From: Domibacillus aminovorans | Lineage (GTDB): Bacteria > Bacillota > Bacilli > Bacillales > Domibacillaceae | Length of the DNA stretch: 64,000 bases | Reading direction: 5' to 3' | NCBI RefSeq assembly: GCF_001643235.1 | Contig: NZ_LQWY01000012.1 | Span: forward strand, 226,727 to 290,726 | In this document: positions 19,734 to 29,367 of the stretch, piece after piece | Layout of the letters: every line of letters begins with the position of its first letter | Numbering within the stretch: the stretch's first letter is position 1 | Notes under the pieces: model-generated | What the model was told of the DNA's origin: nothing | What the model saw: the letters and a program-made list of their open reading frames with translations, nothing else | The model's database searches: none | Position numbers and translations under genes: made by a program

Positions 19734-19802
19734 CGGCTTTCCTGCTTTCTTTTTTATTCATCTTTTCCACTTAAATATACCACTCAAACCATTATGATTG
19801 CT

Positions 19803-19830
19803 TTCAAATCCGCCTGAAAAAGTGTATAAT
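19803..19830 (+). promoter_or_regulatory. Sigma-A promoter of ykyB
   Basis: TTCAAA (19803-19808), 16 bases, TATAAT (19825-19830), 32 bases before the GTG start of ykyB. Confidence 0.55.
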
Positions 19831-19862
19831 AAGAAAAAATGAATGCGAAAGGAGTCTCAATT

Positions 19863-20327
19863 GTGAGTAAATTATCTGAACCTTTCACCGAACCTTCATC
19901 TGATGATATCCTCGCCAAAGCGATCTTTACAGTTAACCGTCATGCAAAGACGGCTACAAATCCAAAATATTTGTATCAGTTAAAGAAGCAAGCCCTCTTA
20001 AAAATGATTAAAGAAGGCAAAGCGAAAAAAAAAGGCCTTCACTTTTCCCGAAATCCAAAGCATAGCCGACAGCAATCAGACGTCCTCGTTGAATGTGGTC
20101 ATTATACATTCCATATACCGCCATGCAAAGAAGACTTCAATCTACTTCCTCATCTAGGACGCCTCAATGAGGAATTTCGTAATCCGCGATGCTCGATGAG
20201 TTTGTCAAAAGCAAAAGGAGTGTTGGAGGCGTATACTGGGATGAAAGAAGATCAGTCAAAACGTAACCCTCCAGGCCGTAAACAGTATACAAAGCCCGTT
20301 TTTAAACCACTTGGACAGTCATATTAG
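19863..20327 (+). CDS. ykyB: YkyB-family protein
   Basis: A 154-residue basic cytoplasmic protein matching YkyB of B. subtilis in length and in context (next to cheV and patA). The N-terminal third contains 'AIFTVNRHAKTATNPKYLY' and the middle 'RNPKHSRQQSDVLVECGHYTFHIPP'. The true start is a GTG at 19863 preceded by GAAAGGAGTC; an ATG eight codons earlier would place the ribosome binding site inside the gene. The family has no established biochemical role. Confidence 0.87.
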   Translation: MSKLSEPFTEPSSDDILAKAIFTVNRHAKTATNPKYLYQLKKQALLKMIKEGKAKKKGLHFSRNPKHSRQQSDVLVECGHYTFHIPPCKEDFNLLPHLGRLNEEFRNPRCSMSLSKAKGVLEAYTGMKEDQSKRNPPGRKQYTKPVFKPLGQSY

Positions 20328-20331
20328 AACG

Positions 20332-20367
20332 AAAAAGGACGCAGCCCGCTTGGCAAGCGTCCTTTTT
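20332..20367. terminator. Bidirectional terminator between ykyB and cheV
   Basis: AAAAAGGACGC / GCGTCCTTTTT with a 14-base loop that holds a further small hairpin; A- and T-runs serve both strands. Confidence 0.88.
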
Positions 20368-20372
20368 CTCTT

Positions 20373-21275
20373 TTACAGTGCAAGTTCGTCAATATATTCA
20401 ACAAGACGGGCAATTTCCGGTTTGCTCACCTGGGCATCTGCACCGACACCTTTTCCTTTATGACGCAGCTCATCTGTAATGAGAGATGAGAAAATGATCA
20501 CGGGCAATTTATTTAATTGCGGATGCTCTTTAATACGTTTCGTTAAATGATGGCCATCCATTTTTGGCATTTCAATATCCGTCACGATGAGCTTCACTTT
20601 TTCAAAGGTATTTTCTTGTTCAATGGTGGATTCTAAATAGTCGTACGCTAACTGACCATTTTCAAAAAACTCAACTTGATCATACCCTGCTTCACTTAGC
20701 GTATCGTGAATTAGTTTACGCAGCAGCGGCGAATCTTCTGCAACAATAAGTTGTTTTTCAGACCGTTCTCGTTTGCCAAGGCTCTGAATTTGATCGATAT
20801 GAATACCTGAATACGGATTAATATCGACAACAATTTTTTCAAAATCAATCAACAAAATCATCGTTTCACTCATTTTGATCACACCGATAATTTGATTGTC
20901 GATGCCTTGGTACATTTCAGATGGTTTCTCGATATCAGTCCAGGAAATACGATGAATACGCGTTACATTTTGTACATGAAAAACGACTTTTTGCTGGTTA
21001 AATTCCGTCACGATATATTTATCTGTCGCTTGATTAGCCGATGGAGGCATACCGAGCACTTTCGCCATATCGATGACTGGAAGCACTTCATCACGCAGTT
21101 GAATGATCCCTTCAATGTGATCATGCGCATGCGGAATAAATGTAATCGGCATCGGTTGAATAATCTCTTTTACTTTCATGACATTAATACCATATTTGTT
21201 GTCCTGCACTTCAAATTCAACAATTTCCAATTCATTCGTGCCTGATTCAAGTAAAATACCATAATCATTTGTCAT
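20373..21275 (-). CDS. cheV: Chemotaxis coupling protein CheV
   Basis: Couples chemoreceptors to CheA and takes part in adaptation. The 300-residue protein has an N-terminal CheW-like domain (about 12-150) and a C-terminal response-regulator receiver domain (about 174-298) with acidic residues in VAEDS (180-181) and the phospho-accepting aspartate in VTDIEMP (Asp233). Conserved threonine/serine and lysine of the receiver are in 'IIFSSL' and 'QVSKPE'. No ribosome-distal partner is adjacent; the gene is monocistronic between terminator and promoter. Confidence 0.95.
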   Translation of the reverse strand: MTNDYGILLESGTNELEIVEFEVQDNKYGINVMKVKEIIQPMPITFIPHAHDHIEGIIQLRDEVLPVIDMAKVLGMPPSANQATDKYIVTEFNQQKVVFHVQNVTRIHRISWTDIEKPSEMYQGIDNQIIGVIKMSETMILLIDFEKIVVDINPYSGIHIDQIQSLGKRERSEKQLIVAEDSPLLRKLIHDTLSEAGYDQVEFFENGQLAYDYLESTIEQENTFEKVKLIVTDIEMPKMDGHHLTKRIKEHPQLNKLPVIIFSSLITDELRHKGKGVGADAQVSKPEIARLVEYIDELAL

Positions 21276-21422
21276 ATGTCATTAGACCCCTTACGCATTT
21301 TTATTTTACTATATCACGAAATAAAAAAATGCGTATGGTTGAAAAATTTAGATTTTCTTAACATCGTTAACATTACGTTTACATTATAATAACAATAGTA
21401 CTTAATAAAGGTGGCTTACAAA

Positions 21423-22580
21423 ATGGAACATCGATTAAACGAACGTGTAAAAGAAATTGAAATATCCGGCATACGAAAGTTTTTCAATCTTGTCGGCACA
21501 ACTGAAAACATGATTTCATTGACGATCGGGCAGCCTGACTTTCATACACCCGATCACGTAAAGGCAGCAGGTATACAAGCGATTGAACAAAATGCAACTG
21601 TCTACACACCAAATGCTGGACTGCCCGAGTTAAAAAAAGCAGCAGCTGAATTTTACAAACAAAAATATGATGTTTCGTACAATGCAGAATCAGAAGTCAT
21701 TGTCACGGTCGGGGCGAGCCAGGCGATTGATATCGCTCTTCGTACCATTTTGCAATCTGGAGATGAAGTGATCGTACCCGGGCCCGTTTATCCGGGATAT
21801 GAGCCTATTATTCATTTATGTGAAGCGAAAACGATCATGGTAGATACGACTAAAAATGACTTTCGCATGACAGCAGCCCTCATTGAACAGTCATTGACGC
21901 GCCGAACGAAGGCGATCATTTTGCCTTATCCCTCTAATCCAACCGGCGTTAGTTTAACAGATCGTGAACTTCAGGACATCGCACAGCTTGCAAAAAAACA
22001 TGAATTATTCATTCTAGCGGATGAAATTTATAGTGAAATTATTTATGAACGACCGCACGTATCAATCGCCTCTTACCTTCCCGAGCAGACGATTGTCATT
22101 AATGGTCTGTCGAAATCGCATGCGATGACCGGCTGGCGAATTGGTCTTTTATTTGCATCTGAAATTATTACCCGTCACATATTAAAAGTACATCAATACA
22201 ATGTTTCATGCGCCTCATCTGTTTCACAAAAAGCGGCAATTGCGGCGTTAACAGCCGGCATCGATGATGCAATCCCGATGAGGGAAGAGTATAAAATCCG
22301 CCGTGATACAGCTTATGATAAAATCCAAACACTCGGATTGAAAACAGTAAAACCGGATGGTGCGTTTTATTTCTTTGTCAAATTACCGGATGATTTCAGC
22401 GGCTCATCCTTTGACTTTTGCCTCACACTTGCGAAAGAGTACAAAGTGGCTGTTGTACCCGGCAGCGCTTTTTCCCCTGCTGGTGAAGGGTGGTTCCGTC
22501 TTTCATACGCTTGCAGCATTGAAGACATCCAAGAAGGACTAGCACGAATTGAACAATACCTTAACCATTTAAAAAAGTAA
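21423..22580 (+). CDS. patA: Aminotransferase A (PatA)
   Basis: PLP-dependent fold-type I aminotransferase of 385 residues. The first 40 residues (MEHRLNERV, 'EIEISGIRKF', 'SLTIGQPDF') match PatA of B. subtilis, and the PLP lysine is in NGLSKSHAMTGWR (Lys231) with the YPSNPTG and 'LADEIYSE' motifs before it. PatA is proposed to transaminate N-acetyl-2-amino-6-oxopimelate in the acetylated DAP pathway, which fits dapH and dapL in this window. The ATG at 21423 is used since AAAGGTGG lies 8 bases upstream. Confidence 0.93.
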   Translation: MEHRLNERVKEIEISGIRKFFNLVGTTENMISLTIGQPDFHTPDHVKAAGIQAIEQNATVYTPNAGLPELKKAAAEFYKQKYDVSYNAESEVIVTVGASQAIDIALRTILQSGDEVIVPGPVYPGYEPIIHLCEAKTIMVDTTKNDFRMTAALIEQSLTRRTKAIILPYPSNPTGVSLTDRELQDIAQLAKKHELFILADEIYSEIIYERPHVSIASYLPEQTIVINGLSKSHAMTGWRIGLLFASEIITRHILKVHQYNVSCASSVSQKAAIAALTAGIDDAIPMREEYKIRRDTAYDKIQTLGLKTVKPDGAFYFFVKLPDDFSGSSFDFCLTLAKEYKVAVVPGSAFSPAGEGWFRLSYACSIEDIQEGLARIEQYLNHLKK

Positions 22581-22586
22581 AAAAAC

Positions 22587-22618
22587 AGCAGGTTCTCTTC
22601 GACTGAGAACCTGCTTTT
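22587..22618. terminator. Bidirectional terminator between patA and ykwC
   Basis: AGCAGGTTCTC, loop TTCGACT, GAGAACCTGCTTTT: perfect 11-bp stem, A-run on the left, T-run on the right. Confidence 0.9.
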
Positions 22619-22620
22619 CT

Positions 22621-23490
22621 TTACTTGTTATATGCTTTAATAAGTGCCTGCGTACCATTTTCCGCTTCACCTTGCGCTGCCAGCTTTTCATACATGTCTT
22701 TCGCCATTGACAGCCCCGGCAATTTTAAGTCCATCTGTTCTGCTTCTTCAAGGGCAATTTTCATGTCTTTAATAAAGTGTTTAATAAAAAAGCCTGGTGC
22801 AAAGTCCTCTTTCATCATACGGGGTGCAAGATTTGACAATGAATAGCTGCCCGCTGCACCGAGCGCTATACTTTTTAGAACTGTTTCTGGATCCAGTCCA
22901 GCTGTTTTCGCATAAGTAATCGCCTCGCACACACCTATCATGTTCGATGCAATCGCAATCTGGTTTGACATTTTTGTATGCTGTCCAGCTCCTGCTCTTC
23001 CTTGATACACAATATTTTCACCAATTGTATCAAATAACGGTTTCATTTCAGTAAAAATATGTTCATCGCCGCCAACCATGATCGACAACTTTCCTGACTG
23101 TGCAAAAATATCTCCACCTGAAACAGGCGCATCGAGTACAGAAATGTCTCTCTCTTTACCTTTTTCATATAGTTCTTGTGCAAGGCTCGGCTTCGATGTT
23201 GTCATATCAATAAAGACTTGTCCTGCATGACTCCCTTCAAACAGACCGTTTTCTCCTATGTATACTTGCTCTACATCTTTCGGTTCACCGATAATCGTAA
23301 ATACAACATCTGTTTTAGATGCCAGTTTAGACGGTGTTTCGCACCAAGTTGCACCTGTCTCGAGTAAATCAGCCGCTTTTGATTTTGTTCGTGTGTAGAC
23401 AAACAACGGATAGCCTGCTTTTTGCAAATGAGAAGCCATATGTTTCCCCATTACACCTATACCAATAAACCCAACTTTTTGTTTGTTCAT
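22621..23490 (-). CDS. ykwC: NAD(P)-dependent beta-hydroxyacid dehydrogenase YkwC
   Basis: 3-hydroxyisobutyrate dehydrogenase/6-phosphogluconate-dehydrogenase superfamily enzyme of about 289 residues. The Rossmann motif GFIGIGVMGKHMASHL is at the N terminus, the substrate-binding DAPVSGGD lies near 120 and the catalytic lysine region is 'HTKMSNQIAI' near 170. Strong resemblance to YkwC of B. subtilis. AAAGGAGG lies 7 bases before the ATG at 23490 and 4 before the adjacent ATG at 23493. The actual substrate is not known. Confidence 0.9.
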   Translation of the reverse strand: MNKQKVGFIGIGVMGKHMASHLQKAGYPLFVYTRTKSKAADLLETGATWCETPSKLASKTDVVFTIIGEPKDVEQVYIGENGLFEGSHAGQVFIDMTTSKPSLAQELYEKGKERDISVLDAPVSGGDIFAQSGKLSIMVGGDEHIFTEMKPLFDTIGENIVYQGRAGAGQHTKMSNQIAIASNMIGVCEAITYAKTAGLDPETVLKSIALGAAGSYSLSNLAPRMMKEDFAPGFFIKHFIKDMKIALEEAEQMDLKLPGLSMAKDMYEKLAAQGEAENGTQALIKAYNK

Positions 23491-23550
23491 CATGTCGCCT
23501 CCTTTATATAGTCTTCTTATTGTCGCATATTTCAGAATTTTTTTGCACAA

Positions 23551-23579
23551 AAAAAGTTCAGACAACGAGTTGTCTGAAC
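23551..23579 (-). terminator. Terminator of ptsHI
   Basis: GTTCAGACAA / TTGTCTGAAC with a CGAG loop, followed on the minus strand by seven T. The 75 bases between it and the ptsI stop also contain a long imperfect stem (GAGAGA/TCTCTC and GAATAA/TTATTC). Confidence 0.9.
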
Positions 23580-23654
23580 AAAAGTGAGAGAAATGGAGAA
23601 TAAAAACTGGTTACATTCGTATTATTCCCGCTCTCTCTTTTTTTACACCTATTT

Positions 23655-25379
23655 CTATATTATTTTTTGTGTACTCGCTTGAACACGTTCAACAACTTCT
23701 TCTGCTGTTGACAACGTAATGGCTTCAGCTGCCAAAGCTTCCATGTCTGATTTCGACAAATGCTTCAATTGCGCACGTGCTTTTAAAATAGATGTTGCAC
23801 TCATCGAGAATTCATCAAGACCTAGACCTAAAAGAAGCGGTATGGCTAATTCATCTCCAGCCATTTCGCCGCACATACCCGCCCATTTTCCTTCTTTATG
23901 AGCCGCTTCAATCACCATTTTTACGAGACGCAAAATGGAAGGATTGTATGGCTGATACAAATAGGATACACGCTCGTTCATACGGTCAGCAGCCATCGTA
24001 TATTGAATCAAGTCGTTTGTGCCAATACTGAAGAAATCGACTTCTTTCGCAAATAAATCGGCAATAACAGCTGTTGATGGAATTTCAACCATAATCCCAA
24101 GCTCAATGTTTTCAGAAACGGCAGTACCTTCTGATTCAAGCTTTGCACGTTCTTCAAGAAGTACGGCTTTCGCTTCACGGAATTCATTCACTGTTGCAAT
24201 CATCGGAAACATAATTTTCAAATTGCCATGTACACTTGCCCGAAGCAATGCACGCAGCTGCGTACGGAAAATATCCTGTTCTTCAAGGCAAAGACGAATC
24301 GCCCGGAAGCCAAGAAATGGATTCATTTCATGCGGCAAATTCAAATATGGAAGTTCTTTGTCGCCGCCGATGTCAAGCGTACGAACGACAACTGGCTTGC
24401 CTTCCATTCCTTCAAGAACTGCTTTGTATGCTGTAAATTGCTCTTCTTCTGTTGGCAAAGAGTCACGGCCCATATACAAAAATTCTGTCCGATAGAGACC
24501 GATTCCTTCACCGCCATTTGCTTTGACACCTTTCAAATCTTCATGTGTACCGATGTTCGCGGCCAATTCTACATGATGACCATCAGCTGTCACCGTTTGT
24601 TCGTTTACAAGCTTTGCCCATTCTAAACGCTGCTGCTGATACGCTTCACTGCGCTTTTTATACTCTGAAGCCACTTCTTCTGTCGGATTAATATGCACTT
24701 CACCTTGAAGCCCATCAATAATGATTAAATCACCATTTTGAATATCAGAAGTCGCATTTTTCGTCCCAACCACTGCTGGAATTTCAAGTGAACGCGCCAT
24801 AATGGCCGAGTGAGAAGTACGACCGCCAATATCTGTTGTAAATCCTTTCACGAATTCACGGTTTAACTGTGCCGTCATCGATGGCGTTAAGTCTTCAGCG
24901 ACAACAACCACTTCTTCTGCAATAAGTGCCGGTGCCGGAAGTTCAACACCGAGAAGTGCCGCTAAAATGCGTTTCGTTACGTCTTTAATGTCTGCAGCAC
25001 GCTCTTTCATGTATTCATTTTCCATCGCTTCAAACATACCAATAAACATATTCGCCGTTTCTTCAAGGGCAAATTCTACATTGACAGAATCACTTTTAAT
25101 TTTTTCTTCAATAGGCCCTGTCAATTCCGGATCGTTTAATACAAGCAAATGCGCTTCAAAAATGGCCGCCTTATCATCTCCAAGATCGCGGCGCGCTTTC
25201 TCCTTAATGACTTCAAGTTCTGTTTCTGATTTTTTTAACGCAGCACGGAAACGTTTTACTTCAGCTGCTGTATCAGATTCTGTCCGCTTTTCAACTGTGA
25301 GATCCGGTTCCAATAAACGATACGCTTTCGCAAAAGCAATACCGTCAGAAGCTGCAATCCCTTTTAATAGGCCCACCAT
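23655..25379 (-). CDS. ptsI: PTS enzyme I (phosphoenolpyruvate-protein phosphotransferase)
   Basis: Cytosolic enzyme I (574 residues) that autophosphorylates with PEP and passes the phosphate to HPr. The active histidine is in [13 protein letters not shown] (His190), the PEP-binding barrel contains '[14 protein letters not shown]' and '[12 protein letters not shown]', and the C-terminal signature 'VCGE'-type site reads MCGEMAGD. The ATG overlaps the ptsH stop by one base (TGATG), which gives translational coupling. No ptsG is present upstream. Confidence 0.97.
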   Translation of the reverse strand: MVGLLKGIAASDGIAFAKAYRLLEPDLTVEKRTESDTAAEVKRFRAALKKSETELEVIKEKARRDLGDDKAAIFEAHLLVLNDPELTGPIEEKIKSDSVNVEFALEETANMFIGMFEAMENEYMKERAADIKDVTKRILAALLGVELPAPALIAEEVVVVAEDLTPSMTAQLNREFVKGFTTDIGGRTSHSAIMARSLEIPAVVGTKNATSDIQNGDLIIIDGLQGEVHINPTEEVASEYKKRSEAYQQQRLEWAKLVNEQTVTADGHHVELAANIGTHEDLKGVKANGGEGIGLYRTEFLYMGRDSLPTEEEQFTAYKAVLEGMEGKPVVVRTLDIGGDKELPYLNLPHEMNPFLGFRAIRLCLEEQDIFRTQLRALLRASVHGNLKIMFPMIATVNEFREAKAVLLEERAKLESEGTAVSENIELGIMVEIPSTAVIADLFAKEVDFFSIGTNDLIQYTMAADRMNERVSYLYQPYNPSILRLVKMVIEAAHKEGKWAGMCGEMAGDELAIPLLLGLGLDEFSMSATSILKARAQLKHLSKSDMEALAAEAITLSTAEEVVERVQASTQKII

Positions 25380-25645
25380 CAGTTTGCAAGACCTTCGCTT
25401 TTCAATAGCGTTTCAATGGATTCAAGCGCCGCTGTTTCATCACTACCGTCTGCAGAAATCACAATTTCCGCGCCTTTACCGATTCCAAGAGACATAACAC
25501 CCATAATGGATTTCAAGTTCACCGTTTTCCCATTATACTGAAGATTGATATCGCTTGAAAATTTGCTTGCTGTTTGTACGAGAAGCGTTGCAGGACGCGC
25601 ATGAATACCTGTATCCGCTATTACAGTATATGATTTTTTAGACAT
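25379..25645 (-). CDS. ptsH: PTS phosphocarrier protein HPr
   Basis: The 88-residue HPr carries phosphate from enzyme I to sugar-specific EIIs and, as HPr-Ser46-P, acts with CcpA in catabolite repression. Both sites are visible: His15 in GIHARPAT and Ser46 in [10 protein letters not shown]. The start ATG has AAAGGAGAGA upstream. Confidence 0.97.
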   Translation of the reverse strand: MSKKSYTVIADTGIHARPATLLVQTASKFSSDINLQYNGKTVNLKSIMGVMSLGIGKGAEIVISADGSDETAALESIETLLKSEGLAN

Positions 25646-25679
25646 TAGTCAGTCTCTCCTTTATCATTATTCTTCATTG

Positions 25680-25708
25680 AGGATAGCATGAATCTTTCCC
25701 CCACTCAA
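25680..25708 (-). promoter_or_regulatory. Sigma-A promoter of ptsHI
   Basis: Minus-strand TTGAGT (25703-25708), 17-base spacer, TATCCT (25680-25685), 35 bases before ptsH. This gives ptsHI its own promoter without ptsG. Confidence 0.5.
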
Positions 25709-25782
25709 TTATTGCGTTTTCTCTTATTGCTCTTCCTGTTAACTTCTTCTAAAATAGACAATTATAAAGGGGGTATTTATCC

Positions 25783-26160
25783 ATGTATTATAAAAGACAG
25801 GAAGCGTTTCGATATTCTTTTTCAGAAACCATTCCCACCATTTGCGAAGTGTATGTACATAAGGACGGCGTAAAAGAAAAAGTACAGTCATTTCAATCAT
25901 ACATTCTGGATTTAAGCCCTAATGGAATGAAAGTCGCTTCAAAAACAGATATTGAATTACGAGATGAATACATTCTCACCTGTTCTTTCCAACTGTCCGA
26001 AACTCTTATTCATTTTACCGGAAAAATGATTCGAAAACGATATGCAGGTACTTCATTTGAATATGGCATTCAAAGCGATGGCCATGAAGAACTGAAAAAA
26101 CAAATTATCGCTTCTTTAAAAACATATTCAAAAGAACATTTGAAAAAACGGCGGACGTAA
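25783..26160 (+). CDS. PilZ-like domain protein
   Basis: A 125-residue soluble protein that resembles a single PilZ domain: a basic/aromatic N-terminal lead (QEAFRYSF, where PilZ proteins have RxxxR) and the DLSPNGMKV element corresponding to the (D/N)xSxxG motif, followed by beta-strands and a lysine-rich helix at the end. PilZ domains bind c-di-GMP, but the arginine pair is degenerate here so binding is uncertain. The ATG has AAAGGGGGT 8 bases upstream. It stands alone between ptsH and a decayed gene. Confidence is moderate for fold, low for function. Confidence 0.65.
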   Translation: MYYKRQEAFRYSFSETIPTICEVYVHKDGVKEKVQSFQSYILDLSPNGMKVASKTDIELRDEYILTCSFQLSETLIHFTGKMIRKRYAGTSFEYGIQSDGHEELKKQIIASLKTYSKEHLKKRRT

Positions 26161-26165
26161 GGATG

Positions 26166-26472
26166 TTAAATCATCCTTTTTACCATACCGCCATTGATAA
26201 TGATATTTTCCCCCGTTATCAATGTATTAGCCAAATCGGCAAGATTTAAATAATTTCGTATTCGGTTCGGACATGATTTTCCGTATCGAGCATCTATTCA
26301 CAATAGCTGATCCCGAATACATGTGTCTGACTGCTGACTGCTTTACGCGAACAGACAAAGACCTTTGCGGCACTATCGGTTACCATCTTGTCCCAGCATT
26401 TCTTTTTATGTCCCGGAGGGACATAAAAAAAGAGACTTCTCCACTATTAATGAGAACATCCACTTGTTCACG
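26166..26472 (-). pseudogene. Decayed short-chain dehydrogenase/reductase (SDR)
   Basis: Minus-strand frames contain three SDR pieces in correct order but broken by stops and frame changes: REQVDVLINSGEV (resembling the VDVLVNNAG strand), DKMVTDSAAKVFVCSRKAV (resembling the helix and strand before the catalytic serine) and the diagnostic C-terminal stretch with LITGENIIINGGMV. The N-terminal cofactor-binding Rossmann motif and the YxxxK site are missing, so the gene is truncated and dead. A perfect palindrome (26403-26429) sits between the first two pieces. It begins 8 bases from the PilZ-like gene stop and explains this otherwise gene-free stretch. Confidence 0.7.
26403..26429. repeat. Perfect 12-bp inverted repeat in the SDR remnant
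   Basis: TTTTTATGTCCC-GGA-GGGACATAAAAA. It could act as a terminator on either strand. Confidence 0.7.
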
Positions 26473-26512
26473 CTAATGACCGTTTTTTTAGTAAACAAAG
26501 GCGGTCACTCCT

Positions 26513-26707
26513 CTAACTTCGAGGTATCTCTGTATATTCATAGTCTATATGTCCGCCATGTTGGGCAATTCCTCGGAATTGCTTGAAATCCGGCTGTTTT
26601 ATTAATTCAGAACGGAACGTTAAAAAGTCTTCCTTTTGAATGCGTATGCGTTTTAATTTTCCATTTCTAAGGAACGTTATATCATTTTCAATTTCATCAA
26701 TCGTCAA
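26513..26707 (-). CDS. Small conserved-type hypothetical protein
   Basis: A 64-residue protein starting, if the TTG at 26707 is used, with MTIDEIENDITFLRNGKLKR and ending IDYEYTEIPRS. GAGGGGGGTGG lies about 4-8 bases upstream of the TTG, while the longer frame to 26752 has no ribosome binding site. It is soluble, mixed charge, without cysteine or membrane segments. I do not recognise a family. It is flanked by the SDR remnant and by divergent ykvS. Confidence 0.5.
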   Translation of the reverse strand: MTIDEIENDITFLRNGKLKRIRIQKEDFLTFRSELIKQPDFKQFRGIAQHGGHIDYEYTEIPRS

Positions 26708-26875
26708 GCACCCACCCCCCTCATCAAAATAGTCAAAAAATTGTAATAACACAGTGTAAATCTCTTTACTATTTTCAAAAAATAAGGCAAACTTTACTTT
26801 AATACCTTATCTACTGATTATAGGAGATTACGTGAGAATATGGTATCGTCAATTGTCGAAAAGGAGCGTATTAGG

Positions 26876-27055
26876 ATGACTAAAGCAGAAGTCGGCAACA
26901 TTATTGAATTTAAAGACGGTCTTCGCGGGATCGTCGAAAAAGTAAATGAAAACTCTGTAATCGTTGATTTAACAATCATGGAAAATTTCGATGACCTAGA
27001 AGTGGAAGAAAAAACAGTCGTCAATCATAAAAATTATATCATTCTCCATGCATGA
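26876..27055 (+). CDS. ykvS: YkvS-family protein (DUF2187)
   Basis: A 59-residue protein matching YkvS of B. subtilis, with the compact beta-rich sequence 'AEVGNIIEFKDGLRGIVEK' followed by VNENSVIVDLTIMENF and ending near VVNHKNYIIL. The fold looks like a small KOW/SH3-like barrel, but no function is known. The ATG at 26876 has AAAAGGAGCG upstream; the start at 26840 does not. Its terminator is immediately downstream. Confidence 0.88.
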   Translation: MTKAEVGNIIEFKDGLRGIVEKVNENSVIVDLTIMENFDDLEVEEKTVVNHKNYIILHA

Positions 27056-27088
27056 AAAAAAGAGCGGATTGCTATTCCGCTCTTTTTT
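27055..27088. terminator. Terminator of ykvS
   Basis: AAAAAAGAGCGGA, 7-base loop, TCCGCTCTTTTTTT, directly after the stop codon. Confidence 0.9.
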
Positions 27089-27120
27089 TATTTATCATCG
27101 ATTAAAATGGTCGTTTCACT

Positions 27121-29250
27121 TTATGCTGATACAATGACGATGCTGTCTTCCTGCAGTACAGCTTTTAATTTTGTTGTTTCCGGATGATCATAAATAAAAT
27201 CAGCGATGCCGTCTTCAATTTGTTCTTGAATGACGCGGCGAAGTGGCCTTGCACCGAATTGAGGGCTATATCCGAGCTCTACTGTTTTCTCTTTCACTTC
27301 ATCCGTTACATCGATTGTCATATTTTGTTCATGAAGCATACCGTTTACTTCATCAAGCATTAATTCCACGATTTTCTTCAAATCATCTTTTTCAAGTGCC
27401 TGAAACTCAATGATCGAATCAAATCGGTTTAAAAATTCAGGTTTAAAGTAGTCTGAGAGAGATTCAAGAACAGAAGCTGCACTCTCGGTCTGCGCTTTTT
27501 CAAATCCGACTGTTACGTTCTTCTTGCCCACTCCTGCGTTACTCGTCATAATAATGACGGATTCTTTAAAACTCACCGTGCGTCCTTGGCTGTCTGTCAA
27601 ACGTCCATCTTCCATAATTTGCAGGAATATGTGCTGTACATCAGGATGCGCTTTTTCAATTTCATCCAATAAAATAATGCTGTACGGATTACGGCGTACC
27701 TTTTCTGTCAGCTGCCCTGCTTCTTCAAAACCGACATAACCTGGGGGTGAGCCTATCAATTTTGATACACTATGCTTCTCCATAAATTCACTCATATCAA
27801 GACGAATGAGCGATTCTTTGGAGCCGAAAAGTTCTTCAGCCAATGTTTTCGTCAACTCTGTTTTCCCGACACCTGTTGGACCAACAAATAAAAAGGAACC
27901 AATTGGACGGCTTTTTGCTTTTAGCCCTGCCCGGCTGCGTCGAACAGCTTTTGCCACTTTTTTCACAGCTTCATCCTGTCCAATAACTTTTCCAGCAAGA
28001 TTTTCTTCAATGTGCTTCATCTTCTGTTGTTCATCCTGCTGGAATTTCCCGACTGGAATACCTGTTTTACGCTCAATTAACGACTGAATCTGTTCCGCCG
28101 TTATGTTCGGTGCCTCATGTGCTGATTCTCCTTGTGCAAGCTTTGCTTCAAGCACGGCTTCTTCATCACGAAGTGTCGCTGCTTCTTCATATGCTTCTTT
28201 TTGCAATGCAGCGTCTTTTCTTTTGGCAAGCGCCGTCAATTGCTCTTGAATCGTTTGGTTATCCGTTTCATCAATCGTCAAATTCAGTTTTGATCCTGCT
28301 TCATCGAGCAGATCAATTGCTTTGTCTGGTAAAAAGCGGTCCTGAATATAGCGATGTGAAAGAGAAGCACATGCATGAATGGCTTCATCCGTATAAGTAA
28401 CACGATGGAAATCTTCATAGTACTTTTGAAGTCCTTTTAAAATCTGAACTGTTTCTTCTACATTCGGTTCTGTCACCTGTACCGGCTGAAAACGCCTTTC
28501 AAGCGCCGCATCCTTTTCAATTCGACGGTATTCTTTCAATGTAGTTGCACCAATTATTTGCAGCTCACCCCGCGCTAATGCTGGTTTCAAAATATTCCCG
28601 GCGTCCATAAAACCTTCTACTGATCCTGCGCCGACGATTTGATGAATTTCATCAATGAACAGCAACACATTTTTACGTTGCTGCAATTCTGCAATCAATT
28701 GCTTCATTCGCTCTTCAAACTGACCACGGATACCTGTTCCAGCAACGAGCGAAGCGACATCAAGCACATATACTTCTTTCGATTGCAGTTTCACTGGTAC
28801 ACGTCCTTCTGCAATAAGAATCGCCAATCCTTCTGCAATGGCTGTTTTCCCGACACCCGGTTCACCGATTAATACAGGATTATTTTTATTTCGTCTATTT
28901 AAAATTTCAATGACACGCGCCACTTCTTTATCACGTCCAATAAGTGGATCAATGAGGCCCGCTCTTGCCATTTCTGAAAGATTGCGACCGGATTCGTCCA
29001 GCAACCCTCCTCCTCCATGACCCGCTGGCGGCGTTTGTGGCTGATTCATCTGCTGTTTTGGCACATTCCCATTGTTCATAAATTCATCAAATGGAAAACC
29101 GAATGATTGAAATTTCATATTCATTCCTCCAATAGCCTTTTTTTCTTCTTTATAACAACTATTGCATAAATAATATTGATTTGAGCGTCCGTTGACACGG
29201 ACACTCATTTGCACATTTACTTCGTTTTGCTGACACTTTTGGCATTTCAT
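27121..29250 (-). CDS. clpE: ATP-dependent Clp unfoldase ClpE
   Basis: Class III heat-shock AAA+ unfoldase that works with ClpP. The N terminus is the ClpE-specific zinc finger: Cys3, Cys6, Cys29 and Cys32. The 709-residue product then has two AAA modules with Walker A motifs GEPGVGKT (first) and GPTGVGKT (second), Walker B 'LLFIDEIHQ' and '[12 protein letters not shown]', and a short UVR-like coiled coil between them. The ATG at 29250 is preferred to that at 29259 because AAAGGGG lies 9 bases before it. Two CtsR sites and a sigma-A promoter precede it. Lacks the N-terminal repeats of ClpC/ClpA. Confidence 0.96.
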   Translation of the reverse strand: MKCQKCQQNEVNVQMSVRVNGRSNQYYLCNSCYKEEKKAIGGMNMKFQSFGFPFDEFMNNGNVPKQQMNQPQTPPAGHGGGGLLDESGRNLSEMARAGLIDPLIGRDKEVARVIEILNRRNKNNPVLIGEPGVGKTAIAEGLAILIAEGRVPVKLQSKEVYVLDVASLVAGTGIRGQFEERMKQLIAELQQRKNVLLFIDEIHQIVGAGSVEGFMDAGNILKPALARGELQIIGATTLKEYRRIEKDAALERRFQPVQVTEPNVEETVQILKGLQKYYEDFHRVTYTDEAIHACASLSHRYIQDRFLPDKAIDLLDEAGSKLNLTIDETDNQTIQEQLTALAKRKDAALQKEAYEEAATLRDEEAVLEAKLAQGESAHEAPNITAEQIQSLIERKTGIPVGKFQQDEQQKMKHIEENLAGKVIGQDEAVKKVAKAVRRSRAGLKAKSRPIGSFLFVGPTGVGKTELTKTLAEELFGSKESLIRLDMSEFMEKHSVSKLIGSPPGYVGFEEAGQLTEKVRRNPYSIILLDEIEKAHPDVQHIFLQIMEDGRLTDSQGRTVSFKESVIIMTSNAGVGKKNVTVGFEKAQTESAASVLESLSDYFKPEFLNRFDSIIEFQALEKDDLKKIVELMLDEVNGMLHEQNMTIDVTDEVKEKTVELGYSPQFGARPLRRVIQEQIEDGIADFIYDHPETTKLKAVLQEDSIVIVSA

Positions 29251-29274
29251 CCCTGTCATCCCCTTTTGTTTGAC

Positions 29275-29291
29275 TTTGACTATCTTTGATT
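29275..29291 (-). promoter_or_regulatory. Second CtsR operator of clpE
   Basis: Minus-strand AATCAAAGATAGTCAAA: heptads AATCAAA and AGTCAAA spaced by 3, one mismatch to the CtsR consensus. A further half-site AGTCAAA continues to 29269. Located downstream of the -10. Confidence 0.7.
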
Positions 29292-29298
29292 AATTATT

Positions 29299-29327
29299 AG
29301 TATACTTTGACCTTCTTTGACTTTCAA
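29299..29327 (-). promoter_or_regulatory. Sigma-A promoter of clpE
   Basis: Minus-strand TTGAAA (29322-29327), a 17-base spacer filled by the CtsR site, and TATACT (29299-29304). Confidence 0.85.
29306..29322 (-). promoter_or_regulatory. CtsR operator of clpE
   Basis: AGTCAAAGAAGGTCAAA is an exact match to the tandem heptad consensus (A/G)GTCAAA-N3-(A/G)GTCAAA, lying between -35 and -10. Confidence 0.92.
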
Positions 29328-29337
29328 GCTTTTTGCT

Positions 29338-29367
29338 CAAAAAAAAAAGCGTCCTAAATCGGACACT
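29338..29367 (-). terminator. Terminator of the CPBP-family gene
   Basis: Minus-strand AAGTGTCC, loop GATTTA, GGACGCTT followed by ten T; overlaps the end of the upstream gene. Confidence 0.85.

Noticed and set aside
24019..24495. 158-codon frame antisense to ptsI
   Set aside because: Lies wholly within ptsI, no ribosome binding site, product has the serine/arginine bias typical of antisense frames.
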